Positions 17,383 through 27,279 of a DNA stretch of 64,000 nt are shown one piece after another. Position 1 is the stretch's first letter; the number at the start of each line of letters is the position of its first letter. Source of the DNA: Nocardia sp. BSTN01 (lineage in GTDB: Bacteria; Actinomycetota; Actinomycetes; Mycobacteriales; Mycobacteriaceae); NCBI RefSeq assembly GCF_015354405.1, contig NZ_JADKYP010000003.1, positions 186,001 to 250,000 of the forward strand. The letters run 5' to 3'. The notes under the pieces were generated by a model. That model searched no databases, was not told the DNA's origin, and saw only the letters and a list, made by a program, of their open reading frames with translations. The position numbers and the translations under genes are program-made.

Positions 17383-18051
17383 TCACTTCTTCTGGGCGCT
17401 CAGCTTGCGGTAGTCGAACACCGTGTCGATGATTCCGTAATCCTTGGCCTCGTCGGCGGTCAGGATCTTGTCACGATCGGTGTCCTTGCGGATGGTGTCG
17501 GCATCCTTACCGGTGTGGCGGGCCAGCGTGGTCTCCATCAACCGGCGCATGCGCTCGATCTCGGCGGCCTGGATCTCCAGATCGGAGACCTGGCCCTGGA
17601 TGCCACCCTCCAGCGACGGCTGGTGGATCAGCACGCGGGCGTTGGGCAGGCAGGCCCGCTTACCCGGGGTACCGGCTGCCAGCAGGACCGCCGCCGCGGA
17701 GGCCGCCTGGCCCAGGCAGACCGTCGCGACATCGGCACGCACGTACTGCATGGTGTCGTAGATGGCCATCAGCGAGGTGAAGGAACCACCGGGCGAGTTG
17801 ATGTACATGGTGATGTCGCGGTCGGGATCGAGCGACTCCAGCACCAGCAGCTGCGCCATGATGTCGTTGGCCGAGGCGTCGTCCACCTGCACGCCGAGGA
17901 AGATGATGCGCTCCTCGAACAGCTTGTTGTAGGGGTTGGACTCCTTGACGCCGAAGCTCGAGTGCTCGATGAACGACGGCAGGATGTACCGGGCCTGCGG
18001 GCTCGCCGGTGCGCTACCGGACAGGCCGGCACGCGGGTCGATCAGGGTCAT
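17383..18051 (-). CDS. clpP2: ATP-dependent Clp protease proteolytic subunit ClpP2
   Basis: Serine peptidase subunit of the essential mixed ClpP1P2 tetradecamer. The triad is intact: Ser118 in [13 protein letters not shown], His143 in LIHQPS, and Asp190 in KDTDRDK. The oxyanion motif NSPGG is present. The product has 222 residues, with an N-terminal extension that is normally processed. ATG 18051 is chosen (GGAG seven bases upstream) over the longer frame to 18123. It is cotranscribed with clpP1, 40 bases upstream. Confidence 0.96.
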   Translation of the reverse strand: MTLIDPRAGLSGSAPASPQARYILPSFIEHSSFGVKESNPYNKLFEERIIFLGVQVDDASANDIMAQLLVLESLDPDRDITMYINSPGGSFTSLMAIYDTMQYVRADVATVCLGQAASAAAVLLAAGTPGKRACLPNARVLIHQPSLEGGIQGQVSDLEIQAAEIERMRRLMETTLARHTGKDADTIRKDTDRDKILTADEAKDYGIIDTVFDYRKLSAQKK

Positions 18052-18091
18052 CTTCGTCTCCAAAGTCGATGGGGGATGAGCGGTTTCGCGC

Positions 18092-18679
18092 TCAGTTACC
18101 GGCGCCGTTCGCCTGGCGGGCATTGGTGATCACGCGGTCGATGAAGCCGTACTCCAACGCCTGGTCAGCGGTGAACCAGCGGTCGCGGTCGGCGTCGGCG
18201 GTCACCTGTTCGATGGACTGTCCGGTGTGCTGCGCCTGCAGTTCGTTCAACTCCCGCTTGGTGTGGGCGAGCTGCTCGGCGTAGATCGAGATGTCGGCCG
18301 CGCTACCGCCGATACCGGCGGAGGGCTGGTGCATCATGATCCGGGTGTGCGGCAGCGCGAAGCGCTTGCCCTTGCTACCGGCGGTGAGCAGGAACTGACC
18401 CATCGAGGCCGCGAGGCCGAACGCGATGGTCGCGATATCACATTCGGCGTACTGCATGGTGTCGTAGATGGCCATGCCCGCGGTGACCGACCCACCGGGG
18501 GAGTTGATGTAGAGCGAGATGTCGCGGTTCGGGTCCTCGGCCGTGAGCAGCAGGATCTGCGCGCACAGCTTGTTGGCGATGTCGTCGTCGACCTGGGTGC
18601 CCAGGAAGATGATGCGGTCGCGGAGCAAACGCTCGTACACCGAATCACTGAGGTTGAGCCCAGCAGTCGCGGATGTCAT
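18092..18679 (-). CDS. clpP1: ATP-dependent Clp protease proteolytic subunit ClpP1
   Basis: Partner subunit of ClpP2 in the housekeeping protease. The triad is intact: Ser92 in [12 protein letters not shown], His117 in MMHQPS, and Asp162 in [13 protein letters not shown] forms the oxyanion hole. The product has 195 residues from ATG 18679. An alternative GTG at 18724, preceded by a GAGAGAGGGCAGG tract, would add 15 residues of propeptide. The order tig-clpP1-clpP2-clpX is canonical for actinobacteria. A ClgR-type motif lies upstream at 18914-18922. Confidence 0.95.
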   Translation of the reverse strand: MTSATAGLNLSDSVYERLLRDRIIFLGTQVDDDIANKLCAQILLLTAEDPNRDISLYINSPGGSVTAGMAIYDTMQYAECDIATIAFGLAASMGQFLLTAGSKGKRFALPHTRIMMHQPSAGIGGSAADISIYAEQLAHTKRELNELQAQHTGQSIEQVTADADRDRWFTADQALEYGFIDRVITNARQANGAGN

Positions 18680-18865
18680 GACCGGCCCCGACTTCAAAGG
18701 TGCCACAGCCTGATTGATTGTCACGGATACCTGCCCTCTCTCGCCGGCACGATGCCTGCCGGCACAGCCTCTGTCCAATATGCGGTCTTCCGGGGCCCTT
18801 CGTGGTTACGCAAGCTACCGCCTCCGTCCCCGACGTCCGACCGCGGCCTGATTCGGTTGACACAA

Positions 18866-18871
18866 ACCCTA
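18866..18871 (-). promoter_or_regulatory. Candidate -10 (TAGGGT) of the clpP1P2 promoter
   Basis: TAGGGT on the minus strand lies about 50 bases downstream of the GCTNACAGC-type motif centred at 18918, a spacing compatible with an upstream-bound activator. It would give a 5' leader of about 180 bases before clpP1. Confidence 0.3.
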
Positions 18872-18877
18872 ACGAAA

Positions 18878-18909
18878 CAAGGCGGCACCGAACTCCCGGT
18901 ACCGCCTTG
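18878..18909 (-). terminator. Hairpin terminator after tig
   Basis: CAAGGCGGCACCG (18878-18890) pairs with CGGTACCGCCTTG (18897-18909) over 13 positions. On the minus-strand RNA the one imperfect position is a G-U wobble. A T-rich stretch (TTTCGTT) follows on the minus strand. It is located 36 bases after the tig stop. Confidence 0.75.
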
Positions 18910-18913
18910 CTTC

Positions 18914-18922
18914 GCTTACAGC
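18914..18922. promoter_or_regulatory. ClgR-type motif GCTTACAGC upstream of clpP1
   Basis: GCTTACAGC in the context TTCGCTTACAGCTGA matches the GCTNACAGC core found at the second clpP locus and at its regulator's promoter. It resembles the published ClgR core CGCYNANRGCG, with the last base of the right arm changed. ClgR-type proteins activate clpP1P2 in actinobacteria. Confidence 0.5.
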
Positions 18923-18944
18923 TGACTCATACGTCGCCGATGGG

Positions 18945-20330
18945 CTACTCGGCGGCGTTCTCGGCCGACTCCGCGGCGCCCTCGGAATCCGACCCCGTCT
19001 CGGCCGGCTCACCGAACATCTCGGCGGTGTCGACCGTGTTGCCGTCGGTAGCGGTGACCTTGGCCTTGAGCACCACGCCGGCCAGCGCCTTACCGCGGCG
19101 CACGTCGGCGAAGATCGCGCCGAGCTGTCCAGCCTGCTGGATCTGCTGGATGAACTGTTCCGGCGCCATGCCGTAGCGCTGCGACTGGAACAGGATCCGC
19201 TCGGTCAGCTCCTGCTGGCCGACCTGGGTGTTCTCCGATTCGGCGACCGCGTCCAGCAGCAGCTGGGTCTTCACCGACTTCTCGGCGGCCTCCTTGGAGT
19301 CCTTGTCGAACTCCTCGCGGGTGCTGCCCTGGGCCTCGAGCGCCTCGGCGAACTTCGCCTCGTCGTGGTCGAATCCGTGCACCGCGTCGTGCAGCACGGC
19401 GTCGACCTCGGCCTGCACCGCGGCCTCGGGCAGCGGCACCTCGGTCTTGTCCAGCAGCGCCTCGAGCACCTTGTCGCGGATCTCGCCGGCCTGCTGCACC
19501 TTCTTGCTCTGCTCGACCCGCTTGCGCAGATCTTCCTTCAGCTCGTCGATGGTGTCGAATTCGCTTGCCATCTGGGCGAATTCGTCGTCGGCCTCGGGCA
19601 GCTCGCGCTCCTTGACCGAGTTCACCTTCACGGTGATGACGGCTTCCTTACCGGCGTGCTCGCCGGCCACCAGGGTGGAGGTGAAGTCCTTGGACTCCTC
19701 CGCCTTCAGGCCGACGAGGGTGTCGTCCAGGCCCTCGATCAGCTGGCCGGAGCCGACCTCGTGCGACAGACCGGACGTGGTCGCCTCGGAGACCTCTTCG
19801 CCGTCCACGGTGGCCGACAGGTCGATGGAGACGAAGTCGCCCTCCTGCACGGCGCGCTCGACGCTCTTCAGGGTGCCGAAGCGCTGGCGCAGCGACTGCA
19901 GCTGCTGGTCGATGTCCTCGTCGCCGATGCTCAGCGGATCGACGGTGACCTCGATGCTCTCGTAGTCGGGCAGCGCGATCTCGGGACGGACGTCGACCTC
20001 GGCGGTGAACGCCAGCTCGTCGCCGTCCTCGATCTTGGTGATCTCGATCTCGGGCTGGCCGAGCACCTTCACCTCGGAGGCGGTGACGGCCTCGCTGTAG
20101 CGCGCCGGCAGCGCGTCGTTGACGACCTGCTCCAGGATGGCGCCGCGACCGAGGCGGGCCTCGAGCAGCTTGGCCGGGGCCTTGCCCGGACGGAAGCCGG
20201 GAATGCGAACCTGCTGGGCCAGCGCCCGGTACGCCTTGTCGAAGTCCGGCTTCAGCTCCTCGAAGGGCACCTCGACATTGATGCGGACCCGGGTCGGGCT
20301 CAGCTGCTCGACGGTGCTCTTCACGGACAT
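18945..20330 (-). CDS. tig: Trigger factor, ribosome-associated chaperone and peptidyl-prolyl isomerase
   Basis: Binds the ribosome exit site and assists folding of nascent chains. The ribosome-binding signature is visible as [21 protein letters not shown] (about 42-62). An FKBP-like PPIase domain follows at about 150-245, then the long helical C-terminal domain. The 461-residue length is normal. The C-terminus is an acidic, alanine-rich tail ([18 protein letters not shown]). AAGGAG precedes the ATG by four bases. A hairpin sits in the leader at 20362-20393. It lies upstream of clpP1P2 but is separated from it by a terminator. Confidence 0.97.
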   Translation of the reverse strand: MSVKSTVEQLSPTRVRINVEVPFEELKPDFDKAYRALAQQVRIPGFRPGKAPAKLLEARLGRGAILEQVVNDALPARYSEAVTASEVKVLGQPEIEITKIEDGDELAFTAEVDVRPEIALPDYESIEVTVDPLSIGDEDIDQQLQSLRQRFGTLKSVERAVQEGDFVSIDLSATVDGEEVSEATTSGLSHEVGSGQLIEGLDDTLVGLKAEESKDFTSTLVAGEHAGKEAVITVKVNSVKERELPEADDEFAQMASEFDTIDELKEDLRKRVEQSKKVQQAGEIRDKVLEALLDKTEVPLPEAAVQAEVDAVLHDAVHGFDHDEAKFAEALEAQGSTREEFDKDSKEAAEKSVKTQLLLDAVAESENTQVGQQELTERILFQSQRYGMAPEQFIQQIQQAGQLGAIFADVRRGKALAGVVLKAKVTATDGNTVDTAEMFGEPAETGSDSEGAAESAENAAE

Positions 20331-20361
20331 GCTCCTTGTTCGTTGTTCACTGGTCTGGGTG

Positions 20362-20393
20362 GTCGCCGGACGGAGGTGTGATCCGCCGGCGAC
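20362..20393 (-). promoter_or_regulatory. Hairpin in the tig 5' leader
   Basis: GTCGCCGG (20362-20369) and CCGGCGAC (20386-20393) form an eight-bp stem, and CGGA/TCCG extend it by four pairs with one bulged base. It lies 32 bases before the tig start, close enough to affect translation or mRNA stability. No known leader family is recognised. Confidence 0.4.
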
Positions 20394-20530
20394 GATGTTC
20401 GGGTGCCGCCATGCAACGGCGCTGTTTCCCCCCGAAATCGCATCCGATCAAGGGTAGTCGACAGCGGTATTCGGGCCGCAATCGGCTGGCCCGCCTCGTT
20501 CGGCGGCGGCTTTGTCGCCGACGCCGTCGA

Positions 20531-21112
20531 TCAACCGACCTTCACGGCATCGGTGACGAAGACGAGGGTTTCGTTGGGCTTCACACCCTGGCCGCCCTGG
20601 CCGTAGCCGAGGTCCGGCGGAATGATCAGCAGGCGGCGGCCGCCCTGTTTGATGCCGATCAGGCCCTGGTCCCAGCCCTGGATGACCTCACCGGTACCCA
20701 GGGTGAGCGGGAAGGTCTGGCCGCGGTCGAAGGAGCTGTCCAGCTTCTTCTTGTCCGACCAGGTGACCAGCGTGTAGTTCATCTCCACCGGCTGGCCGGT
20801 CGCCGCCGCCGGGCCGGTGCCCTCGACGAGATCCTTGGTGACCAGCTGCTTCGGCGGATCGCAGTTGTCCGGAATGGTGATGGTCGGCGCCTGGCCGAAG
20901 CCGCCGGTGACACCGATGTCGTCGGCGGTGCATTCGCGGCCGTGGCTCGCCGTGGGAGCCGCGGCGGCCGAGGTGCCCGCGGTCGGCTGGGCGCCCGCGA
21001 CGGTGCTCGAGGTCGTCGCCGAGCCGTTGTCGTCGTTGCCGCCGCAGGCGGTGAGGGCGACCGCCGCGACCGCGACGGCGGCCGTGCCGATGATCCTGGC
21101 CAAAGTCTGCAT
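20531..21112 (-). CDS. FKBP-type peptidyl-prolyl isomerase lipoprotein
   Basis: Exported folding catalyst anchored to the outer face of the membrane. Signal peptide residues 1-22 end in the lipobox L-T-A-C with Cys23 as the lipidation site. A Ser/Ala/Thr-rich linker runs to about 58, then the FKBP domain (about 92-193) shows [21 protein letters not shown] and [15 protein letters not shown]. The product has 193 residues. ATG 21112 has no Shine-Dalgarno, but TAGGGT lies seven bases upstream. The neighbouring trigger factor is the cytosolic counterpart. Confidence 0.92.
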   Translation of the reverse strand: MQTLARIIGTAAVAVAAVALTACGGNDDNGSATTSSTVAGAQPTAGTSAAAAPTASHGRECTADDIGVTGGFGQAPTITIPDNCDPPKQLVTKDLVEGTGPAAATGQPVEMNYTLVTWSDKKKLDSSFDRGQTFPLTLGTGEVIQGWDQGLIGIKQGGRRLLIIPPDLGYGQGGQGVKPNETLVFVTDAVKVG

Positions 21113-21119
21113 GCGCCGC

Positions 21120-21125
21120 ACCCTA
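21120..21125 (-). promoter_or_regulatory. -10 element TAGGGT, probable leaderless promoter
   Basis: On the minus strand TAGGGT is followed by GCGGCGC (seven bases) and the ATG at 21112. Confidence 0.5.
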
Positions 21126-21322
21126 ATCGGTGCGGCGGACCGACCGGCTGTGGGCCCCGTCACCGCTGCCCGATCCGGCGGACACGGGAGGTTTTCCGGC
21201 AGCGGGTGCGGATACCCGGGCTGCGGGTGCGGATCGACCCGGGATCGTCGCGGCCCGGTAGCCTGGCGTCGAGTCTCCATCCGAAGCGGTTACCCGAACA
21301 CCCCACTGCGAGGAGCACGATC

Positions 21323-23818
21323 GTGACCGACTTGGCGAGTTCGGAAGGACGGGTCCCGGCCACCGACCCGACCGGCGCGGATACGGCGGCCGACAATATC
21401 GGCGGCAGCGGCGGGGCCACGATCGCACCCGAACCGTATCGGCTGGCCGAGGTCCCCGGCCCGCTCTCACCGGACGAACTCGCCGATCTGGACGCGTGGT
21501 GGCGCGCGGCGAACTATCTGGCGGTGGGCCAGATCTATCTGACGGCCAATCCCCTGCTGCGCACCCCGCTGGCGGCCGAGCACATCAAACCGCGTCTGCT
21601 CGGGCATTTCGGAACCGTGCCGGGACTGAATCTGGTGTGGGCCCATGCCAATCGGGCGATCCGGGCCCGCGATCTGGACGCGGTCTTCGTCGCCGGGCCG
21701 GGACACGGGGGTCCGGGGCCGAATGCGTGTGCCTGGCTGGAAGGCACGTATTCCGAGCTGTACAGCAATATTTCGCGCGACGGGACGGGAATGGGCGCGC
21801 TGTTCGCCCAGTTCTCCTATCCCGGCGGCGTGCCCAGCCATTGCGCGCCCGAGACACCCGGTTCCTTCCACGAGGGCGGCGAACTCGGCTATTCCCTGCT
21901 GCACGCCTACGGCGCCGCGCTCGACCATCCCGACCTGACGGTGTTCTGCGTGATCGGCGACGGCGAGGCCGAGACCGGGCCGCTGGCGACCAGCTGGCAC
22001 GCGAACAAATTCCTCAATCCGGCGCGCGACGGCGCGGTGCTGCCGATTCTGGCGCTCAACGAATACAAGATCGCGAATCCGACCCTGCTGGCCCGCATTC
22101 CGGAATCCGAACTGCTGTCGCTGCTGCACGGTTACGGCTACGACCCGATCATCGTCGCCGGGCACGACCCCGCGGCCGTCCACCAGGCGATGGCCGCCGC
22201 GCTGGATCGCGGCCTGGACCGCATCGCCGAGTTCCAGCGCGCCGCGCGCCAGAGTGCCGATGGGACACGTCCCCGCTGGCCGATGATCGTGCTGCGCACG
22301 CCGAAGGGCTGGACGTGCCCGCCGGTGGTCGACGGCGACCAGGTGGAGGGCACCTTCCGCGCCCATCAGGTGCCGCTCCCGGCCGCGCGTTCCGACGACG
22401 GTCACCGCCGGGTGCTCGAGCAGTGGCTGCAGTCGTATCGTCCCGCGGAATTGTTCGACGAGGACGGCCGACCGTATCCGCAGTTGCTGCGCCAGGTCCC
22501 GGCGGGGCCGCGGCGGATGAGCGCGAATCCGGTGGCCAACGGCGGCGCGACGATGCAGGATCTGCGACTGCCCGATTGGCGGCGCTACGGCGTGGAGGTC
22601 CCCGTGCCGGGCGCCACCTCGCACGAGGCCACCCAGGTGCTGGGTACGTGGCTGCGCGACGTCACCGCTGCCAACCGCGACAATTTCCTGATCTTCGCAC
22701 CCGACGAATTGGCCAGTAACCGGCTCCAGGACGTCCTCACCGTCACCGGCCGCAACTGGCAGGCCGACATCGGGGAATTCGACGTGAAATTGGACCGGCG
22801 CGGCCGCGTGATCGAGGTGCTGTCGGAACATATGTGCCAGGGCCTGCTGGAGGGCTATCTGCTCACCGGGCGCCACGGCGTGTTCACCTGCTACGAGGCG
22901 TTCATCCACATCGTCGACGCGATGTTCAACCAGCACGCGAAATGGCTGGACGCCAGCGGCGCGGTGCCGTGGCGCCGGCCCGTTCCGAGCCTGAATTATC
23001 TGCTGACCTCCCATGTGTGGCGGCAGGATCACAACGGATTCACCCATCAGGACCCGGGTTTCCTCGATGTGGTGATGAACAAGCAGCCTTCGATCGTGCG
23101 CGTCTATCTGCCGCCGGACGCCAACACGCTGCTGTCGACCTACGACCACTGCCTGCGTTCCCGTCATTACGTGAACGTGGTGGTGGCCGGCAAACAGCCG
23201 CAGGCGGATTGGCTGTCGGTCGACGAGGCGCGTCTGCACTGTGCCCGCGGGGCCGGTATCTGGGAATGGGCCGGCCACAACGACGAGACGGGCACGACGC
23301 CCGATGTGGTGCTGGCCTGCGCCGGCGATGTACCGACCCTGGAGACGCTGGCGGCCGCCGCCATTCTGCGGGAACGGCTGCCGCGGTTGCGCATTCGCGT
23401 GGTGAACGTGGTCGATCTGATGCGGCTGCTGCCGGCGGACGAACATCCGCACGGCCTGCCCGATCGCGAATTCGACACCTTGTTCACCCGAGATCGGCCG
23501 ATCATCTTCGCCTTCCACGGCTATCCCTGGCTGATTCACCGGCTCACCTATCGGCGCACCAACCATGCCGGGCTGCACGTGCGCGGATACAAGGAGAAAG
23601 GCACCACCACGACCCCGTTCGACATGGTGATGCTCAACGACCTCGACCGCTATCACCTGGTGATGGATGTGATCGACCGCGTTCCCGGACTGGGCACCCA
23701 GGCGGCCGGACTGCGCCAGGACATGGCCGACGCCCGTCTGGCCGCGCGTATCTGGACACGCGAGCACGGCGCCGATATGCCGGAGGTGGCCGACTGGCGC
23801 TGGCCGTACGGCCGATAA
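21323..23818 (+). CDS. xfp: Phosphoketolase (xylulose-5-phosphate/fructose-6-phosphate)
   Basis: Thiamine-diphosphate enzyme that cleaves xylulose 5-phosphate or fructose 6-phosphate with phosphate to give acetyl phosphate plus glyceraldehyde 3-phosphate or erythrose 4-phosphate. The family signature [14 protein letters not shown] and the ThDP site [19 protein letters not shown] are intact. The C-terminal third is the transketolase-like domain. The product has 831 residues; about 45 low-complexity residues precede the conserved start of the family. GTG 21323 has AGGAG seven bases upstream. No acetate kinase gene is adjacent, so acetyl phosphate must be used elsewhere. Confidence 0.95.
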   Translation: MTDLASSEGRVPATDPTGADTAADNIGGSGGATIAPEPYRLAEVPGPLSPDELADLDAWWRAANYLAVGQIYLTANPLLRTPLAAEHIKPRLLGHFGTVPGLNLVWAHANRAIRARDLDAVFVAGPGHGGPGPNACAWLEGTYSELYSNISRDGTGMGALFAQFSYPGGVPSHCAPETPGSFHEGGELGYSLLHAYGAALDHPDLTVFCVIGDGEAETGPLATSWHANKFLNPARDGAVLPILALNEYKIANPTLLARIPESELLSLLHGYGYDPIIVAGHDPAAVHQAMAAALDRGLDRIAEFQRAARQSADGTRPRWPMIVLRTPKGWTCPPVVDGDQVEGTFRAHQVPLPAARSDDGHRRVLEQWLQSYRPAELFDEDGRPYPQLLRQVPAGPRRMSANPVANGGATMQDLRLPDWRRYGVEVPVPGATSHEATQVLGTWLRDVTAANRDNFLIFAPDELASNRLQDVLTVTGRNWQADIGEFDVKLDRRGRVIEVLSEHMCQGLLEGYLLTGRHGVFTCYEAFIHIVDAMFNQHAKWLDASGAVPWRRPVPSLNYLLTSHVWRQDHNGFTHQDPGFLDVVMNKQPSIVRVYLPPDANTLLSTYDHCLRSRHYVNVVVAGKQPQADWLSVDEARLHCARGAGIWEWAGHNDETGTTPDVVLACAGDVPTLETLAAAAILRERLPRLRIRVVNVVDLMRLLPADEHPHGLPDREFDTLFTRDRPIIFAFHGYPWLIHRLTYRRTNHAGLHVRGYKEKGTTTTPFDMVMLNDLDRYHLVMDVIDRVPGLGTQAAGLRQDMADARLAARIWTREHGADMPEVADWRWPYGR

Positions 23819-23918
23819 CCCTCGCCCGTACCCGTCGAACAGCGCGGACGCGTGTTCGGAGTTAGGCTCCGCGTGTGCCCGCCGGGACTGGGGTACGAAC
23901 GAGGAACGGAAATGCCGC

Positions 23919-24509
23919 ATGGAACTGCGCTCTACCACCGCGGTGGTCCCCGCCGTGCCGCCTGTCGATCCGACGCCCCCGGGGACGGCATCGTTCACCG
24001 TGCATTTCACGGGATATCTCTATGCCGTCGGACTGCGCGACGCCTTCGCCGATCTGATCGCGCGGCACGAACAGCTCCGCACCGTGTACCCGATGCCCGG
24101 TTCGAGCGCCGCGCCGCGCGTTTTGTCCGCGACCGCCGCGGTTCTGCCACGACTGGTGCCGACGCCGGTGGCCGCGGCCGAACTGCCGGAGGCGATCACC
24201 GAATTCTTGGACGCGGAAACCGCTGCGCCGCTGGCGGTTCCGGTGCGGGCGAGGACTTTCCGGCCGCTCGGCGATCCCGAGGACGTTCCGCACCATCTGC
24301 TGGTGGTGATTCTGCGGCGGGCCGCGGTCGACCGCATATCGCCGGCCCGGCTGGCACGCGATCTCATGACCGCCTACGCCGCGCGTCGCCGCAACCTCGT
24401 CCCGACGTGGGACGCGGCGCGCCCCGCCCATCGGCTGACCGTCCACGAACTCCAGGGCGTCCGCCTCGTCGAATCCGGTGGCGAAGGGATCGCCGACGAC
24501 TACCGCTGA
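23919..24509 (+). CDS. Degenerate half condensation-domain protein (NRPS-like)
   Basis: A 196-residue protein resembling the N-terminal half of a nonribosomal peptide synthetase condensation domain: LRDAFADLIARHEQLRTVYP (40-58) and LARDLMTAYAARR (145-157) sit at normal spacing. The catalytic HHxxxDG motif reads RRAAVDR (133-139), so the catalytic histidine is lost. The C-terminal half of the domain is absent and no NRPS modules flank it. It is probably non-catalytic: a remnant, or a protein reused for acyl or peptidyl binding. A GAGG tract lies about 14 bases before ATG 23919. Codon usage looks normal for the region. Confidence 0.6.
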   Translation: MELRSTTAVVPAVPPVDPTPPGTASFTVHFTGYLYAVGLRDAFADLIARHEQLRTVYPMPGSSAAPRVLSATAAVLPRLVPTPVAAAELPEAITEFLDAETAAPLAVPVRARTFRPLGDPEDVPHHLLVVILRRAAVDRISPARLARDLMTAYAARRRNLVPTWDAARPAHRLTVHELQGVRLVESGGEGIADDYR

Positions 24510-24512
24510 ACC

Positions 24513-25004
24513 TCAGCCCTCAGCGAGCACCTCGGTGAGACGGTCCAGAAACGGACGCTGACCAGTGACGATCTTCTCGCGGGCGAGCTCCGGTTCGAGC
24601 CACTGGACCCGATCGATCTCCGGGAACGTCTGCATGCGGCCGGATCTCGGCGGCCACTGCATCTCGAAGGTGCCGGGGACCACCTGCTCCGGATCCAGGT
24701 CACCGGCCACCGCCCACACGGTGACCCGCTTGCGGGAGCGGCCGCTGCCGTACTGTGACTCCCCCAGCGCGATCCAGTCACCGTCGGGTACGGGCAGGCC
24801 CAGTTCCTCGGTGAACTCACGCGCCGCGGCCGTCCGGGCATCCTCGGAATCCGGTGCGTACTCGCCCTTGGGGACCGACCAGGCACCGGCATCCTTGCGC
24901 GCCCAGTACGGACCGCCCATATGTCCGAGCAACACCTGCAGCCGCGGGGCATGCCGGAACAGCAGAACTCCCGCACTGTATGTCGACGCCGTGGCTCCGG
25001 TCAT
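24513..25004 (-). CDS. NUDIX hydrolase
   Basis: Hydrolase of nucleoside diphosphate-linked substrates. A complete NUDIX box spans GEYAPDSEDARTAAAREF plus TEELG, matching G-x5-E-x7-R-E-x2-E-E-x-G. Upstream, WSVPKGE and GPYWARKDAGAW are typical of a subfamily with an N-terminal strand SAGVLLFRH. The product has 163 residues from ATG 25004; a GTG 18 bases upstream is possible. It converges with the condensation-like gene, with three bases between the stops. The substrate is not predictable. Confidence 0.9.
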   Translation of the reverse strand: MTGATASTYSAGVLLFRHAPRLQVLLGHMGGPYWARKDAGAWSVPKGEYAPDSEDARTAAAREFTEELGLPVPDGDWIALGESQYGSGRSRKRVTVWAVAGDLDPEQVVPGTFEMQWPPRSGRMQTFPEIDRVQWLEPELAREKIVTGQRPFLDRLTEVLAEG

Positions 25005-25065
25005 GGTCGCAGTCTGCCGCACCGAACCGAGGCGGTGGCGACGCAGGGCCGCCCCGCGCCGCGGG

Positions 25066-27270
25066 TTATCGGGCGGCCGTCGGCGCCGTCAGGTCGTAGA
25101 CCTTGGTACCGCCGACATCGGTCGCCGCGTACGTACTCTCGACCCACTGGGCGATCCGGCTCGCCGCCGAGGTCTCCGCCGATCCGGGGCCGCGCCGCTC
25201 GGACCCGACGAAGTAGTGGATGCGCCCCTGTGCGACATCGGCGCGGAACTGATCGAGGGTCGGGGACGGATCGCCGCCACCGAATCCGCCGATCGGCATG
25301 ACCGCGTAGCCCGAATCGAGCTGTAGGTCCGCGGCACCCATCGAGCTGATCGCCGCGGCCGCCCACGTGTAGCCGGCGCCGTTGTTCTTCAGCAGATCGA
25401 TCAACTGCTGATTCGTCCGCTCACCCATACCGGGACCGGCAGGACGGTCGGTGACCGCGCGCTGCCCTGCGCCGGGTGCGGTAGCCGCCGGCTCGCCGGA
25501 CCGGGGCGCCCGGCCCGGTTGTCCGGGAGCCTGGGCGGCACCGGCCGAATCCGAACCGTTGTCCGCCGGTCCTGCGCCGGGTCCGGCCGCAGCGCATCCG
25601 TTCTCCGACCCAGCAGACGGGGCGCCGGCTACCTCCTGGCCCGGGGCACCCGGACGAGTTCCGTTCGTGCCCGGTGCGGGTGTGGACGGTCCGCTGCCGG
25701 TACCGCCCGGCATACCCGGCCCGGCGGGTCCACACGCACCACCGGGGCCGCCCGGTCCGAAGCCGAAGCCGAACCCGCCGCTGGTCTTCGGTCCGGCCAG
25801 GACGATCCCGCCGTTGTGGGCGGTAGCGATGGTCTGGATCGAGTAGGCCACCGGTCCGGCGATCGCGACGGCCACTGCGAGGACGGCTGTCCAGGCGGCT
25901 GTCCGGCGCGGTTGCGGTATCACCAGCGCGACGGTCGCGACTGCACCGGCGACGCCGATGATCCACCGCAACCACGGCACGAAATCCGGGGTGCGATCGA
26001 GCAGTATCACCGCGGTGACCGTCGTCAGCGCGGCGGCAGCGGCCAGAACGAGACGGACACCGAGCCGATCGCGCTGCCGCCACAGCACCACCGCCCCGAT
26101 CGCCGCCGCACCGGCGACGCCGGGGGCCAGGGCAACGGTGTAGTACTGGTGGAAGATTCCCTTCATGAAGCTGAACACCAGGGCGGTGACCAGCGCCCAG
26201 CCACCCCACAGCAGCAGTGCGGCCCGCCGGGTGTCGGTGCGGGACGCCTTGCCGCACAGCACGACAGCCGTGACGCACAGGATCAGCGCCGCCGGGATCA
26301 ACCAGGCGATCTGACCGCCGACGGTCTCGCTGAACAGCCGCGTGATTCCGGCCTCCGAACCGAACGACGGTCCGTGGCCACGCCCGCCGGGTCCGGGCGG
26401 ACCGCCGAATCCGCCGCCGGAATCGACGCCGAGCCGCTGCAGTCCGTTGTAGCCGAGCGTCAGCTCGATGATCGAATTATGTTTGGAACCACCGAAATAC
26501 GGCCGCGAATCGGCCGGCCACAGTTGCGCGACCAACACCCACCAGCCGGCGCCGACCACCAGCGCGGCACCGGCGGCGAGCAGTTGCAGCAGGCGCTTAC
26601 CCAGCCGGGGCGGCCCGGCGAACAGATAGGTCAGCGCCAGCGCGGGCACGACCAGCAACACCTGCAACTGCTTGGCCAGGAATCCGAGTCCGACGAAGCC
26701 GCCGCACAGCAGCAGCCAGCGCCACCGGCCGTCCTCGAGCGCGCGCGTCATCGCCCACACCGCGGCGATCATCAGCAGGACCAGTAGCGCGTCCGGGTTG
26801 TTGTAGCGGAACATGAGCGTGGCCACCGGCGTCACCGCGAGTGCCAGCCCGCCGAGCAGCCCGGCCCCCGGGCCGAAGGTCCGGCGCAGCGTCGACCAAA
26901 GCAGGGCCACCGCGGCCACCGCGATCAGCACCTGCGGGATCAGCATGCTCCAGCTGTTCATCCCGAAAAGGCGAGCCGAGATCTCCATCGGCCACAGCGA
27001 CGCCGGTGTCTTGTCGACGGTGATCGAATTGCCCCAGTCCGAGGAACCGAAGAAGAACGCCTTCCACGATTTCGCACCGGACTGCACCGCGGCGGCATAG
27101 AAGGAATTGGCCCAGCCGTTCGCACTCAGATTCCACAGATAGGCGATCGCGGTGCCGCCCAGCAGCGCGGTGAGTCCCAGGTACTCCCACGGCAGGCTTC
27201 GGGTGCGGCCCCGACCGGGCGTCGTCACGCCGTCCGCCGGCCGGTCCGGCGCGATAGCAGTTTCGGTCAT
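25066..27270 (-). CDS. PMT/ArnT-type (GT39-like) membrane glycosyltransferase
   Basis: A large multi-pass protein of 734 residues with about 11-12 helices. SSDWGNSITVDKTPASLWPM in the first extracytoplasmic loop carries the conserved acidic pair of polyprenyl-phosphate-sugar transferases (the D-K-T-P motif). A Gly/Pro/Ala-rich linker (about 490-610) is followed by a soluble C-terminal domain (TNQQLIDLLKNNGAGYTW ... YFVGSE) like that of YkcA/YkcB-type mannosyltransferases. It is expected to transfer a sugar from a polyprenyl carrier to an envelope acceptor. The start is uncertain: ATG 27270 or ATG 27279, neither with a good Shine-Dalgarno. Confidence 0.83.
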   Translation of the reverse strand: MTETAIAPDRPADGVTTPGRGRTRSLPWEYLGLTALLGGTAIAYLWNLSANGWANSFYAAAVQSGAKSWKAFFFGSSDWGNSITVDKTPASLWPMEISARLFGMNSWSMLIPQVLIAVAAVALLWSTLRRTFGPGAGLLGGLALAVTPVATLMFRYNNPDALLVLLMIAAVWAMTRALEDGRWRWLLLCGGFVGLGFLAKQLQVLLVVPALALTYLFAGPPRLGKRLLQLLAAGAALVVGAGWWVLVAQLWPADSRPYFGGSKHNSIIELTLGYNGLQRLGVDSGGGFGGPPGPGGRGHGPSFGSEAGITRLFSETVGGQIAWLIPAALILCVTAVVLCGKASRTDTRRAALLLWGGWALVTALVFSFMKGIFHQYYTVALAPGVAGAAAIGAVVLWRQRDRLGVRLVLAAAAALTTVTAVILLDRTPDFVPWLRWIIGVAGAVATVALVIPQPRRTAAWTAVLAVAVAIAGPVAYSIQTIATAHNGGIVLAGPKTSGGFGFGFGPGGPGGACGPAGPGMPGGTGSGPSTPAPGTNGTRPGAPGQEVAGAPSAGSENGCAAAGPGAGPADNGSDSAGAAQAPGQPGRAPRSGEPAATAPGAGQRAVTDRPAGPGMGERTNQQLIDLLKNNGAGYTWAAAAISSMGAADLQLDSGYAVMPIGGFGGGDPSPTLDQFRADVAQGRIHYFVGSERRGPGSAETSAASRIAQWVESTYAATDVGGTKVYDLTAPTAAR

Positions 27271-27279
27271 GGCTGCCAT

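Noticed and set aside
21467-24010. Open frame of 847 codons on the minus strand
   Set aside because: It is the antisense shadow of phosphoketolase; composition is Arg/His/Gly-rich and no motif is present, whereas the plus strand carries the complete enzyme.
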